From: Loxodes magnus
Lineage: Eukaryota > Ciliophora > Karyorelictea > Loxodida > Loxodidae
Assembly: GCA_946699065.1 (NCBI GenBank)
Contig: CAMPDV010000201.1
Span: 372,001-436,000 of the forward strand
DNA: 64,000 nucleotides
Direction: 5' to 3'
Of this stretch, positions 25,567-38,227 are shown in pieces; position 1 is the first letter of the stretch; every line of letters begins with the position of its first letter. Both the position numbers and the translations under genes were made by a program. Under the pieces are notes generated by a model. That model was not told the DNA's origin, did no database searches, and worked only from the letters and a program-made list of their open reading frames with translations.

Positions 25567-25695
25567 CTTATTTATTTTATTTATTTAATCAAAATCATTT
25601 GCAAACCTGAAAGGCATAAGAAACAACTTCAACTTTTTATATTTGCGATAAAACATTTAAGAATTAAATCTTATTTTCCTTATTTTGCTCAATGA

Positions 25696-25953
25696 AAGAC
25701 TTTTAAATAGAAATCCTTTGATAAAACCATCAAACCTAACAAAGATTTTTTTACTAATAATGCTGCATTTAAAAGATAATCATTGAAGTATAACTAAGTT
25801 GAAGTTGACAGGATTAGATTGCTAAATTATGCTGATGAGATTTATTTTTTACTTTCTATTTTAATTCGAAACCTCTCTAATATCTTCTTTGAAGAAGCCA
25901 AAATAACATTAGCTCAAATTCTCTCCACAAGTTTTAAAAATACTTATTTTTGA
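25696..25953 (+). pseudogene. Possible reverse-transcriptase relic
   Basis: An 85-codon frame between two TGA codons contains RIRLLNYADEIYFLLS, which resembles the YADD catalytic box of LINE reverse transcriptases (one Asp replaced by Glu). I do not see the other reverse-transcriptase blocks upstream, so this is weak. It sits between an S2 and an S1 element, in a zone full of retroelement fragments, which makes the idea plausible. It could also be an unrelated gene fragment. Confidence 0.25.
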
Positions 25954-26069
25954 CTTAAAACTCATTTTTTTCACATCTTACTAGCAATTTTTTACCTTAT
26001 TTTTCATAAATATTTGATTATCATACAATTAATTAGTTTATTATAAACTTAAGAAATTTCTCTATCGAA

Positions 26070-26345
26070 GGCTGGTAACTCCTTTTCAGCTAAACTACCC
26101 AGGACACTCTCTTTATGCAAATAACGTGGCTATTCTGTTGCTTAATTCAATAAGATTCGGCCAAAGAGTTCCATATTTATGGATTGATAGACTTCAAGCT
26201 GCTAGAAAGAGTGGACAACTGGAAAGATTTTGCTCACTTGCTGAGATTTACTCTACCCAGAAACCTTCTAAACGACAGGATAGGAACTTGATTTTATCTA
26301 AAAAACTAGTAGGTTTATCAGAGAATAAACTTTAGCTCCCACCAC
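26070..26345 (+). mobile_element. Diverged S1-like element
   Basis: This block follows the order of S1 copy 1: GGTAACTCCTTTTCAGC, then ACACTCTCTTTATG, AATAACGTGGCTATTCTGTTG, then AGCTCCCACCACTTTT at the 3' end. Identity is far lower than between the other two copies, so it is older or a separate subfamily. The TTTT end again fits a pol III terminator. The stretch 26346-27118 to the right is AT-rich with nothing assignable. Confidence 0.5.
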
Positions 26346-27118
26346 TTTTAATTATTTTTCAGAAGTAATTGAGATTATGGAAAAAGAGTAGAAAATAGCG
26401 TAAGTAATTTTCTTAAAATTTAGACTCTAATTAATTTAATTCTAGCAAAAATCTTCCAATCAAATAAATATCTTCACTAATAAATTCAATTTAATCTTTT
26501 GTTTCTATATTTTCAATATGTTCTTTCAAATAGTCATATTCTATTAAAAAATTGCGCTGAAACTTTATAAAGTTTGAAAAGGCTATTTTGCTCTAATTTT
26601 TTCACTTTCATTTTATTTTAATTCCAGAAAAACTTTCCTAAAATCTTATTTACTACAGTATCTAATCTAGCTTTTTTTCTAACCTATAATCGAGAGATTA
26701 AGTTTAAATAAAATAATAGCTATAATTTTTTTTCATTTGCATTATCGAATTCCTTCTTTTATACAAAAAATCCTAACTTTGGAGGAAAATAAATGCTATA
26801 CATTAACGAAGAGAAATAACATACTTTAAATGAGGAAGTTTGATATTATAAAATTTTAGATAAAATAACAAATATAAGTTGATAAAATTTATCATTATCC
26901 AAGCTAGAAAAGCTTAAATCTTTGTAAGTTAACAATTTAAAATAATAACTCTGCTGGATTTAAATTTTTTTATAACATTTAGTTTTCAAAATCTTACTAA
27001 GTATCTTTGGTTTTAAGAATGCATCATAAACATTTTATATAAGTTTTGAAAATTAAGCTTACTTTTCAATTATAATTATTAAATTAATAAAGTAAATAAT
27101 CTTAATTAAACTTAGCTT

Positions 27119-27534
27119 TCAATATTACTTCAATAAGAGTTTGTAATTAGTGTTAGAATATTAAATTTAAGATCGATAGTTTAATTAAAAGTATTTTTAA
27201 AGCTTCTTTCTACATAGAGAACAAAAGCTCAAACTCAATTTACAATTTTCACATATTAAATGATGTGAATCACCATGTAAAGCAACATTTTAGATTTATG
27301 AGAAAGATGTAAAACAAATAGGACATCCTGTATATTCTTTCTTTTTCTTGGTTGAAGATTCCTACTATTTAAATAGCTTTTCTGAAGGAATATACTCAAT
27401 TTCCTCTTATATTTCTTCCTGCTTTTCTTCACTTTCTTCTACATACTTTTGCTTTATATTCTGACTTGTTCTTATAGTTTAACCTAATTACATTACTATA
27501 AGACTTGCTTATTTTTTACATGATTTTCTTCCAT
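27119..27534 (-). CDS. Small RING-type zinc-finger gene, probably interrupted once
   Basis: The minus strand starts MEENHVKNKQVL (ATG at 27534), passes through an acidic linker (EESEEKQEEIQEEIEYIPSE) and then a zinc-finger pattern: GCPIC, LHGDSHHLICENC, FCSLCRKK. This resembles RING, though the third cysteine is not in the usual place. It ends at TGA 27119-27121. The linker and start are in different frames, so either a very short intron or a one-base change lies near 27450. The gene abuts a plus-strand LINE endonuclease fragment. Function beyond a zinc fold, probably ubiquitin-related, is not shown. Confidence 0.5.
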
Positions 27535-27535
27535 T

Positions 27536-28125
27536 TTCCCAAATAATCCACATATTCTGATAGGAGATTTAGATGCTCTCTTATAAGATTATGAAGATAA
27601 TCCCAGAAATGACTATGATGATATTAATAGGTTCTAGGAATTTCTTATTCAGAGAGATCTTGAAATAGTTAGTTGTATGAAGAGCAACACTTGCATATAT
27701 AAAGGAAAAGGATTTATGTATTGGAATGATTATATTGTAATAAACAATCACCTGAATATTAATCAATTTGTAAATTTTTAGATTCACTATAACTAACTAT
27801 TTACTGATCATATACCAATTACAGTAAACTTTCTCTATCAGGACATAATTACCTTAAGAAAATATTAAATTAACTGGATGCAAGTTATAATTGACAGATA
27901 GAGATCGAAGGAATCTTTTTTTGAAACTTAAAATGAATTTTTCAAATTGATAGAGATAATTTAGAGGATACATTAGGTTCATTTATTTCAGATTCTAAAT
28001 ATAAAGCATACAAAATTTATAATCCTAGTTTTATAAAAAAAAATTCAATTATAAACACCTTTTTATGTATGCTTGAAAGTATAGAATAAGACCTGTCAGA
28101 ACAGTAAGGTTTATAACATGTATGA
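27536..28125 (+). pseudogene. LINE ORF2 endonuclease fragment
   Basis: The frame contains HILIGDLDALL (family GDLNAR-type box), then FLIQRDLEIVSC and NTCIYKGKGFMYWNDYIVIN, then FTDHIPITVNF (family S-D-H-x-P-I box), in the order of the C-terminal half of the LINE apurinic endonuclease. A further stretch follows (LEDTLGSFISDSKYK) after one frame change, ending at TGA 28123. Frames on the opposite strand here are shadows. Decayed and 5'-truncated; no reverse transcriptase follows. Confidence 0.65.
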
Positions 28126-28259
28126 TTATTCAAAATGCTTTATAAATAAAATTGAAATAAAAGGCATTAAAAATCTTAAATTAGAAATAAGAGTTTTAGT
28201 ATTTTCTACTCACCTCAGATCTCATTCAACTAGCTTAAAATCTATTTATTCATAAACTA

Positions 28260-30186
28260 AATTATAAAGTTCTTAGCCAAAATATATTTTTATTTATCTA
28301 AACTATTGAGAAATGATTTATATTTATGAGTTCATCTTTATTTAATAATCAAGATATATCTTTCTTAGACTCTTGTAAATTGGGTAATTAACACTTTATT
28401 CATCTTAAATTGGAAATTCTGGTTACTCAAATCCATCGTTTTATAAAAGATGCAGCTATTTTAAATTTGTTTATTTCTTAATTATTTTAATCACATCGTT
28501 ATTAGTAATTTAGCAATAAATAAGTTTTAAGATTCTTAACTTTTCAATTTTAGCTATTTCTTCATCTCAATTTTCACCTGCTACTATGCAATTATCTAAT
28601 CAAAAATCTTATAAATTTTTGCAATTTTCTCTTATAAATATCAAAGTTTCCTTTTTAAAATAAACTTATTATAGTCATATTAAAGAACATTGATTACAAT
28701 TTTAGAATATAAACTATAACTCCTCATCTAGATCTTAATCATCATTCCATATTAAACGTATCGATATATACTACAATTCCTTTCCATTAATCCCTATCTA
28801 TTTGTAAGCTTCTTTTTATATACTTAGATCTCCAAGATATATTATCTTTAAGCGGTTAGTATTTTATAGCAATTACGTTAAGTTTTTGTCACTAAAATTT
28901 ATGCAGTCATAATTATAACTCCATAAAGATTTGGAAACGTATTAGAAAAAAACTTAGAAAACGCTTAGCAAGGAAAAGGAGATTATCAAAAATGTATTGA
29001 TTATAATTTCTAGCAGTTTATTGCATCTAATACCTAATTGAATTAATTTTCAACCTTAAATAGATTTAAGTGTCTTAAATTAGGACATAGAGAAATATAC
29101 TTATAGTTTTATTTGCAATCTTATAGATTTAATTTATCTATATAGATACCTCTAAGTTTAAAGTGCTAACCAAGTATTTAAAAATTTAGATTTTTACTCT
29201 TAATATCAATTGTTTTTAATTTTAAGTCTAAGCAGTAGTTTAATAAAAATTATCCAGTTATATAGTCTGAAGATAATAGATCAATGGTTTCTAAAAGTGT
29301 TAAGTTCTAAATGAAGGATAATTCTGAGTCTTTAAAATCTAGAAATTAAAATTTTAAGGTTGTTAAGTTTTTGAAAAGAGAAATGTCAGGTAATTTAACA
29401 TGTCAAATAGGTCAGCTACTAATTAATATGTACTTTGGTCTATTTAAATTTATAATCGTATTCTTTTAATTTTTTAGTTGAAAACATAAACTTAAATATT
29501 TTCCAATCTAAGCACATAAACTCTAAGACAATCATTAGACATCAATTTCTAAACCTCTAACGCAAGAGCTAGCAATTTATTTTAAAACTCAGCTTATTTT
29601 ATTCTTTACTAGTTAATCTTGCAATCCTTCATATTCCCTACTTTTAGTTATTTAATATGGAAATTAAATTGATTTAAGTTTTAATTTACTTTCTATAAGG
29701 TGTAAATGTCTTTATTTTTCAGAAATTCAGATATCTAATCTAAAAATGTTTTTATTCATTCATATATCTTTTTATTGCTAATTATTTTCAGTCATAACTT
29801 CATTTCCTTTTTATTCTTATTTTATGTTTAACCAAAGATCTTGCTTTGCTATTCTTATTGGCATTATTTGCATATTCCTTAAGTTTAGCTGATTAAACTT
29901 TTAGTTAGCAGCTTTTCTTCATAATTCTCATCTAAATCCTATTAAGAATAAATTTACTAGCAGATAGAACAAAGATAAAGCTAAGTTGATATAATTGATA
30001 TTAATAAAGAAAATAGTAAAGCATAAAGATAAAAGTTATGAAATAGATAAATTCTAAGTGTTATATAACAACATAATTTAATTCTCTTATAACTACTAAA
30101 TCTTTATCATTTCATATTATTATACTTAAAATTATCGTATCTTACTATATATCATATCGCTTATTATACTATCGTTTATTCTTTAT
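28260..30186 (-). pseudogene. Left arm of inverted repeat with leucine-rich-repeat gene relic
   Basis: Read on the minus strand, this arm matches 33802-35715 over about 1.9 kb, most closely in its inner 500 bp. It contains the same leucine-rich-repeat-type relic: an N-terminal part with QFNQLNLRNM and IRIAKQDLWLNIK, then repeat-like units, ending YKSFLNSLDKQKYILAK. Several frame breaks are present, so it is not an intact gene. Such proteins usually act as protein-binding scaffolds. Confidence 0.5.
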
Positions 30187-31699
30187 GTGCAAAATGTAAG
30201 TGATTGATGGGTGAAAGTCTTAATAGATGGTGGTTAATAAAAAATAATTAGAAATAATAAAGCCTTAACTTTATTTAGTGCGTTATCCTTGATTTGAAGA
30301 AAATAATAAAGTTATCTATTATATAATGAGTATTTCTCTAGATAAAATCATCTTATTTAAATTTCAGATAATTTTCTTTAAGATTCTAGGGATTTTCTCT
30401 TAGAAATATATATAGGTAAATAATAAAAGTACTAGTACTTTAATTAGTAAAAAATGAGAAGAAAATTTAGTTTCTTTATGGTAATCACACGTATTCTTTT
30501 TTCACTTAGTGAAAGTTTTTAAAACTTAATATCTATTAAATTATAAAGTAACCATTAATTTAGTTATTTATCTTTCTATTTTATTTGCTTCATCAATATA
30601 CAGTTTCTTAGGTAAGTCTGATATTCATATAATTTGTTTAGAAATATTATAAAATAAAAATTGGAAGAAAATAAGAAAAAGAAGGTAAAATTATGAAATT
30701 ATTAATGATATATTTATAGCCCTTCAAATTTTCCTTGCTTTTTATTCTTCTTATAGTTTATTTCATTAATCTTAGAACATTTTTTCTTTTCTATACTCAT
30801 AATTATTATTCTCTAACGAGTATATTTCATATAGAGCTCTAATACTTTTTTTATTCTACATTTTCATACATTTGACTAGAAATTTCTTTTAAATTTTAAG
30901 AAAAAATATTAAAGGTATTTTTAATTTAAAGGAGGTATATTTATTATTTTTTTATTCGTTATACTTAAAAAATCTTCTTCTATCATAATTATTATAAATT
31001 ATGAGCCAATTCTTAGAAACATTTTTCTAGGTATTACTTTCTTCATTTTTCAGTTATAATATATCAGGTTTTCTTTTGTATGGATTTGTAATTTTTTTTA
31101 CTTGACTGATAATACTCTACATTTACGAATTGAGCCTGTTCTTTAGTATGGAAGTTAACCTCCTTTTTTTAAGAAAATTATATAAAAAAACATTTACGAA
31201 AAATAAGCATTTTATACTTAAAAAAAGCAAACTAAATGTTGACTATTTAAGAGGCTTTTACTCTTTAAGATTATATTAATAATTCTTATACTAGAAGAAA
31301 TAAAAAGCTCTATCTTTGCTGTTGTATTTTATATAGCTTATTGCTATTCTTTTAGTGATTCATCTTTTCTTTTATATTTACTAATTCTTCTCGTAACGCA
31401 TGCTGGTGAATTCAACTGAAAGTTTAAAATTTTAGTCAGAGGTTTTTTTGATTATTTAAACTAGGCTCCATATTAAACTAGAACTATAAGATTTCTGCTT
31501 TCTCTAAAAAGATCCTAATTTGAGTCTGGATGTGGAATTTTTAGTTTTTTAATTGAATTAAAAAAACTAGCTTTATTAACTAAGAAAAAGTAATAATTTT
31601 CACCATAGATATAATTTCCTTTTCATTAAGTTCTCTTATATATCAAATCCACAAAGTGGGAAATAAAAAAGAAGCATATATAAAAAATTTATAAACTAT

Positions 31700-32230
31700 T
31701 TATTTCAATTTTAGATAAAGAGGGAATAGCAGCAGATCTTTAGTTGTAATTATTTTCAACTAAGTGGATTTTCACAATTGAAAATATTGATAAAATATCA
31801 AGGATTAATTTGCTATGTCTAGATATTAAAGTTAGAAAGGAAATAATCCGAAGCTCATTCCTCACATGTTACATGCTAGTATATTATTGAATCGTTCTTA
31901 TCAAATAAAATTTAACTTGGTTTAAAATCAGAAATATCTTAATCTACGCTATTTAGATGATTTTTAATTTTAGATAAAGTTAAATAAAACTAAAGAAAGA
32001 GCATTCTATTGTATTACTAATTGGAGCGATATTAGTCTGCTTTTATTAAGAATAAATAGTTACAAATCTAAATAGCTTTATAACAAATAAATTCGAAGTA
32101 CTTAATAATCTTGCAAAAATTAAGAAAGCTTATTTTGATATATTTCAGTAAGAAAAAATTCGCTCTGAATAAATTATTTTTCAATTGCTATAGAGTAAGC
32201 TGCTTTGATATAACTATACAAGGAAAAAGT
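31700..32230 (+). pseudogene. Leucine-rich-repeat-like relic in the inverted-repeat loop
   Basis: Frames here read FQLSGFSQLKILIKYQGL and, further on, NLNSFITNKFEVLNNLAK, with the spaced Leu/Ile/Asn of leucine-rich repeats. They look like a third, more worn copy of the gene type in the two arms. At least two breaks. The rest of the loop (30187-31700 and 32230-33801) is AT-rich, and I see no gene in it. Confidence 0.3.
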
Positions 32231-33801
32231 AATTATATTTTTTTAAACTTTAGTACATAATTTAAAATAACTATGAAAGAAATACTTTTTAAGTGTATTA
32301 GAGTAAGAGAAAAATATAGATAATATTCATATAAAGAAGAAATAAAAAAGCTAGGCTAGCTCATATTACAAATTTAGCAAAAGCAATTAGGATTTAATAC
32401 TTTAAAATTAGCAATTAAAAGAGAATTATGAGTAATAAATCTAAAAGATAAAAGTTAAGTTTAAAGGATAAAATAAAATATAAAAACAATCAATTTCCTT
32501 TATTATTAAATTTATATATTTTACTATTAATAATTTTATAGAATGGATCATAACTTTAATTCTTTACATATACAATAGTAAAATTTTCATAGATGGTAGA
32601 TTCTTAAACTATCTGGCTTTATTAAAGTTATGCTAAACCTATTTAATAATTATAATCTTATTCATAGTCAAAGAAATCAGTATATAAGTTTTTATTTCAT
32701 ATATGACTGAAATATCTTATTGCATTTAATTTTAAGAGTCGAAAACTAGCTTTATGATACTAAAATGTTTAAGAATATGAATCAATAAAAGTTAATAGAT
32801 TCGTAAAATTGTTTTATTGTTAAGGAAATAAAAAATGATTATTTATAAAAGCGACAGAAATCAAAATTTCTTAGCATAATAAATAATAAAAAAGTGATAA
32901 AATAACTTATAGAAGGAATTACTAAACTAGATATAATCAAACTACCAATAAAATAATTTTTATTTGCACAATCTTATAAAATCAAGAAATATAAATTTTA
33001 AAATTTTTGTATCTAAACTAACTTAATTTAGTTATTTATAAGGAAAGAGTTAAATAATAAAGGTCTAAGATATTATGAAATCAGACTGCTTATTAGTTTA
33101 AATTAAATGCCTTTTGACGAGTTAGATAAGATGAAATAGAGTTTTAAAATATTTTTAAAATTGAAAAAAAAGAATTTTCTAAGGTCAGAAATAGAATGTA
33201 CTAAGTATTATGGAAAAAGAAAATATAGGTAAAAGTTCCAGAATGCTTTACTAATCATTATTTATCATTCTTATTATTTCTTAGCTTTTTATTGAAATAA
33301 AACTTCTAGAGAAAGTACCTGTATTTAATAACTTACACAAAATGATGTATACTCATGAAGCCTATATAGTTGATTGGAAAAAAGCTATTATAGTTTATCT
33401 ATAGAAATAAAATAAAAAAACAATTTTTCTTTCAATTGCATTAAAAGGAATTTTTATAGAAGGTCAATCTCTTAACGTCTAGCTTTTTATATAAAAATAA
33501 TTAATTTTCGTGCTTTATATATATATTCAGAGCAAATTTAGTGTTTTGCGAAATTAAGTTTAGATTATAGTAGGAATGATAAATTAATAAGTTCTACTTT
33601 TAAATTAATTATTTAATCATTAAAGAAAAGCAAAATAATTATGTATATAAGAATAAATAAAAATAGTATCTTTAAAGAGCATAAAACATCTTGATAATCT
33701 AATTTATCCTCTAAAATAAATTAAGCTAAGATAAGTAATTTGAAAATCCTGTAAATTAAATTATAATCATTACAAATAGCTATATTGTTCCACCTAAATA
33801 A

Positions 33802-35715
33802 ATAAAGAATAAACGATAGTATAATAAGTGATATGATATATAGTAAGATACGATAATTTAAGTATAGTAATATGAAATGATAAAGATTTAGTAGTTATAA
33901 GAGAATTAAATTATGTTGTTATATAGCACTTAGAATTTATCTATTTCATAACTTTTATCTTTATGCTTTACTATTTTCTTTATTAATAAAAATGCAATCA
34001 ACTTAGCTTTATCTTTGTTCTATCTACTAGTAAATTTATTCTTAATAGGATTTAGATGAGAATTATGAAGAAAAGCTGGTAACAGAAAGTTTAATCAGCT
34101 AAACTTAAGGAATATGTAAACAATGCCAATAAGAATAGCAAAGCAAGATCTTTGGTTAAACATAAAATGAAGAATAAAAAGGAAATGAAGTTATGACTGA
34201 AAATAATTAGCAATAATAAGATATATGAATGAATAAAAACATTTTTAGATTAGATATCTGAATTTCTGAAAAATAAAGACATTTACACCTTATAGAAAGT
34301 AAATTAAAACTTAAATCAATTTAACTTTAACTTTAGCTTACTAAAAATAAAGAAATACGAAGGAATGGAAATCGAACTAGCAAAGAATAAAATAAGATGA
34401 GTTTTAAAATAAATTGCTAGCTCTTGTGTTAGAGGTTTAGAAATTTACGCAGGATATCTAAAATAAAATTTATGAGACCACATTCGAAAACATATAAATT
34501 ATTGCTTTCAACTAAAATATTAGAGCAGTATAAACATAAGCAAACTACAATATTTGAAACTGCAATATTGACCTTATAAAGAAATAAAATTTCCTGATAT
34601 TTCTCTCTTAACAAACTTAAAAATTTTAAAGCTTCACCATATACACTTAAAAGACTTAGATTTATCTTTTATATAGAACTTAGCACTTTTAGAGCAGATA
34701 GAACTATTATGTACAAACTTTATAACTGGATAATTTTTACTAGATTACTGCTTAGACTTAAAAATAAAAATTATTGAAATTTAAAATTTTAAGCTAAATT
34801 ATAAATACTGAAGTAATACTTGCAACTTAAAGGTATCTACATCGAAAAAATAAAGTTATCTGATAGTGAGCAAACTTATAACCTTATTTCTTTATGTCCC
34901 AATTTAAAAAATATTTAACTAGTTAATTATAAAAATGAATAAATAGAAGAAATAGATATAATAGATATAATAGACTGCTAAAAGATACAATCATTAGAAT
35001 TTACGAGAGTTTGTTTTCCTTCTTTAGCTCTTTTTTATTTTTTTCCGATGAATTTCCAAATCTTGAGGAAGCAATAATGTCAAACTGTATAAACTTTAGT
35101 AACTAAAACTTAACTAAATTATTATAAAATTCTCCTAACTTAAAGAGAATTATCCTTTATGATTTAATGATATAAAGAATAACTTACAAGTAAATAGGAA
35201 TTTATGGAAAAAATTTAAAGCAAATAAAGATATGTTTAGATGGTTAAGCGCTAGATGATTAATTATAGTTTATATTCTAAAACTGTAAATAGTGCTCTTA
35301 AATAGAACTATAACCAGTCGAAATAAAAAAAGAAACTTTAGCTGCTTTAAGAAAAAATTGTCAACATTTATGAGATTTTTAATTATCGGGTTGCAATGTA
35401 AAAGGTGCGAATTGAATCTAAGAAATTACTTAAATTTAAACATTAAGAAACTTGAAACTTGATAAGTATTAGATAACCAATAATGATGTGATTGAAATAA
35501 CAAAAAATTGCACAAAGTTATAACATCTGAATCTTTCAAGAAATTATGACCTTTCCTAATAAGCATTTCCTATTTAAGATGAATAAGGTAATGAATATCC
35601 AATTTACATGAATTTAAGAAAAGTATATCTTGAAAATTTCGTGGATATGAACTTATGATTATAAAGCTTTACTCAATAATTTAGATGGTTTAAAGTATGT
35701 TTTGGCTATTTTTTG
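33802..35715 (+). pseudogene. Right arm of inverted repeat with leucine-rich-repeat gene relic
   Basis: Plus-strand frames give EFPNLEEAIMSNCINFSNQN, LLQNSPNLKRIILYDL, NLKQIKICLDGQALDDQLQF and LQHLNLSRNYDLS. This is the Leu-x-x-Leu-x-Leu spacing with Asn and Cys positions of cysteine-containing leucine-rich repeats (F-box/AMN1-like). Known families of this type bind partners in ubiquitin or cell-cycle control; which applies here is unknown. Several breaks divide the frame. The opposite-orientation twin is at 28260-30186. Confidence 0.55.
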
Positions 35716-35846
35716 CATGGAAAAGAAAACGGACAAAAAGAGAAAATAGAATTGGATTGAGGGATTTGTATCTGAGATGATATTTATAAACTAATAACTT
35801 TTATTTCTTATCAAAGTTTATTTTAATACCTAAATTTTATTTTTTA

Positions 35847-36281
35847 ATGGAAAAAATCAGAGAATCTAAACTTTAATTCTAATCTCATAGGGAATTCTTA
35901 AATTTCGGTTAATTAACAAGAACCAAAAATTCAAAAAAGATAAATCTACCTCTGTTAAGAATTGGAGAATATTGAGCTTCCTAACAAACTAAAAAAATTT
36001 GAGAAATCCCATAAACAAAACATTTTATTTAGCTTTATTCCTAAATCAAGCAAATGAATACAGAAGTATAGATCCTGAAGGCGGAAAACTAGAATCTTCA
36101 ACTTCTTTTGTAAGACAAAAAAAGAAGATTAAAGATGGTAAGATAAATTTAGTTATAAATTGAATCCTTAACTGCATATAATAATGATTCATATAAGATG
36201 ATAAAAGCTCTATATCATTTTGGTACTTACTTATTGCTATATTTTTAAACCAAAAATACTGTTATTTATAATATAACTTGA
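35847..36281 (+). pseudogene. Coiled-coil protein frame with two internal TGA codons
   Basis: From ATG 35847 one frame runs 145 codons to TGA 36279. It starts MEKIRESKLQFQSHREFLNF and carries a clear leucine-zipper-like heptad stretch (QIKQMNTEVQILKAENQNLQ) around residues 75-95, then a basic RLKMVR. Two TGA codons interrupt it (after LLRIGEY and after QTKKI) with no frameshift, each in a place where Trp would fit. It is either a lightly decayed gene or one that tolerates TGA. The next 36282-36459 is unassigned. Confidence 0.35.
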
Positions 36282-36459
36282 GAGTTATCTAATGTTTTAG
36301 TTTTTCTCTAGATGCTAAACATTTTTTTCTTTGGTATATACAAATTTGTCGATAGATAATGATAAAATGATCATAAGCTTTTTAAAAAGGTTAAGTTAAT
36401 AGCTAAATACTTTAAGACTTAAAATTCCTTCTAATTTTATTTAGCGTATTAAAACTTTA

Positions 36460-36733
36460 TCAATTACTTACTATGCATTTTATATACCAACTGTATATAA
36501 ATAATAGAGATTAGAAATATCTAAGCACTCTATTATTATTTAGTAAATTAAAAGCCAAAATCTACAAAACTGCAATTGCTTTAAGTTGATCTTCCTCTAT
36601 ATAACTATCCTCTTTTATTGCTTTCTATTTTTGCTTGTAATTTTATTTATTGACTGATTATAGCAGATTAAATATAATGTAGGCATTATAATAAGTACCA
36701 AATCGAAGAACTATTACATGTATTCAGATATTT
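36460..36733 (-). other. Possible exon or gene relic, minus strand
   Basis: A 90-codon frame free of TGA contains KAIKEDSYIEEDQLKAIAVL and NLLNNNRVLRYFQSLL, more acidic and mixed than the AT-rich background predicts. It has no start codon near its beginning and no recognised motif. Could be an exon of a decayed gene, or chance. Confidence 0.2.
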
Positions 36734-36860
36734 TAACTTTGAAATGGTATTTATAAAATCTGGAATTGTTGTGAATGTAATTTCAAACTAGCAAGCAAAA
36801 AAATAAAATAAAGGTTAAGTCTTAGATAAATATTATAATTAAAACACGTTAGAATCCTGA

Positions 36861-37382
36861 AATTACTAGGTATAAACTTAATATTGTTAACATAGAAAGA
36901 AGATAAAGAGCTTAATAAAAAGATCGCAAAAAGAAATTTTTGAATTAGAAAAAGTTTAAGATCTTCCTAGTGCTTTTTCGTTAAGACTTAAACTTATCAA
37001 ATTTATTAAAGCACTAAAGCAAAATTAAGCTTTAAAAGCTATTATTATATAACATATTGTAAGAGAAACCATTTCACAAGACTTATCATTAAGATTATAT
37101 ACTACAAGTTGGAATTTCTTTCACAACTATTTTAGATTATAACTTAAGTTTACGATTTTAAGTAAACAGAATATAACTTTTATCATAGACTAAATATTTA
37201 GATTTTTAAAACAATAATGCTTTACACAAAGCTTACTATAATAAATAAACAATTCCAAAGTCTAAAAAAAAGCATAGTTAATTATGAGATTGCGTTTAAC
37301 ACTACACTTTAAGCTTATTATTCAGTATCCTTTAAAACTTGGTAGAGAAACTTTATAGATTTACATTAAAAAAAGGAATTGA
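36861..37382 (+). pseudogene. Unrecognised open frame, 173 codons
   Basis: The frame between TGA 36858 and TGA 37380 stays open for 173 codons and reads KRSQKEIFELEKVQDLPSAF, then IVRETISQDLSLRLYTTSWN. The amino-acid mix with Asp, Glu, Pro, Ser and Trp is protein-like. No early ATG is present, so it is probably an internal exon or a 5'-broken gene. No motif recognised. It may belong with the plus-strand relics at 35847 and 38228. Confidence 0.35.
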
Positions 37383-37720
37383 GTGTGGTATTTAGATTTA
37401 TAGTTAATGGGTATATAGAATAATTAGATGTGCTTAAAGTACTCTTTAATGTGAAAATTTAGATAAATTCTAGAGAGATATTTATAAGATTCTGATTCGT
37501 TTCTAACTTAATCATTTAACTGTGGTAATACAATTTTTAAATTAAACTCAATTAGGTAAAAAAAGATTTATTAAATGTATTTACATACTTGTAATTCTTT
37601 AATATCGGCTATAGAGTAAAGATCGACTTAGATTTAAGTATAAAAAAAGTTTTGATTATTTATAAGCGAAGCGACTAAAAATAAATAAGGCAATTAAATT
37701 TAAATAACAACAAAGAAACA

Positions 37721-38035
37721 TCATGCACTAAAACTTTTCATCACCTACCAATATTGCTTTAGTATATCATTTCTGTCCTATAACTATCTTATCATTGATT
37801 AAGAACTTTCATAGTTGATATTTTCATATTTCTTTTTCTCTGATTCATCTAATTAATAAAGCGTATCATATATCATATTATATTCTTCTATACTTTCCTC
37901 TTCATCTGACTATGTTTTTGGTTTGCTTATAGACAATTTGGTACTTATTGATGAACAATATCTTGAAACACTTTTCTTTCCTTTAAGCTTAAAGCATTAC
38001 ATTTATAAGCTTGCTTATTTGATTTCGACTTCCAT
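37721..38035 (-). CDS. Small hypothetical protein, 104 residues
   Basis: ATG 38035 to TGA 37721 on the minus strand is an uninterrupted 105-codon frame starting MEVEIKQASLQMQCFKLKGK. It has a serine-rich centre (RYCSSISTKLSISKPK), an acidic stretch (SDEEESIEEYNMIYDTLYQL) and a helical end (MIRQLQDRNDILKQYWQ). The acidic-serine pattern differs from the background composition and argues that it is, or was, coding. I do not recognise the family. An in-frame TGA lies about 15 codons upstream, so this start is the natural one. Confidence 0.45.
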
Positions 38036-38227
38036 ATAATTATAAATTTGTTGGTCGAATTAAATAATAAAATATCACAATAAATTTAGAAATGCATAAT
38101 AATTTAGTTATGCTCTTAATTGGTTTCTAAATAATTGTCTATTAGATTATGTTATTAATGATTATTTCAAATATTTGCACTATAAATTTATTACTATATA
38201 AAATTAATGCTAAGATACTCTAACTGA

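Noticed and set aside
27581-27787. Hydrophobic minus-strand frame upstream of the small RING gene
   Set aside because: Its first codon is GTG and the plus-strand endonuclease frame over the same bases carries recognisable motifs.
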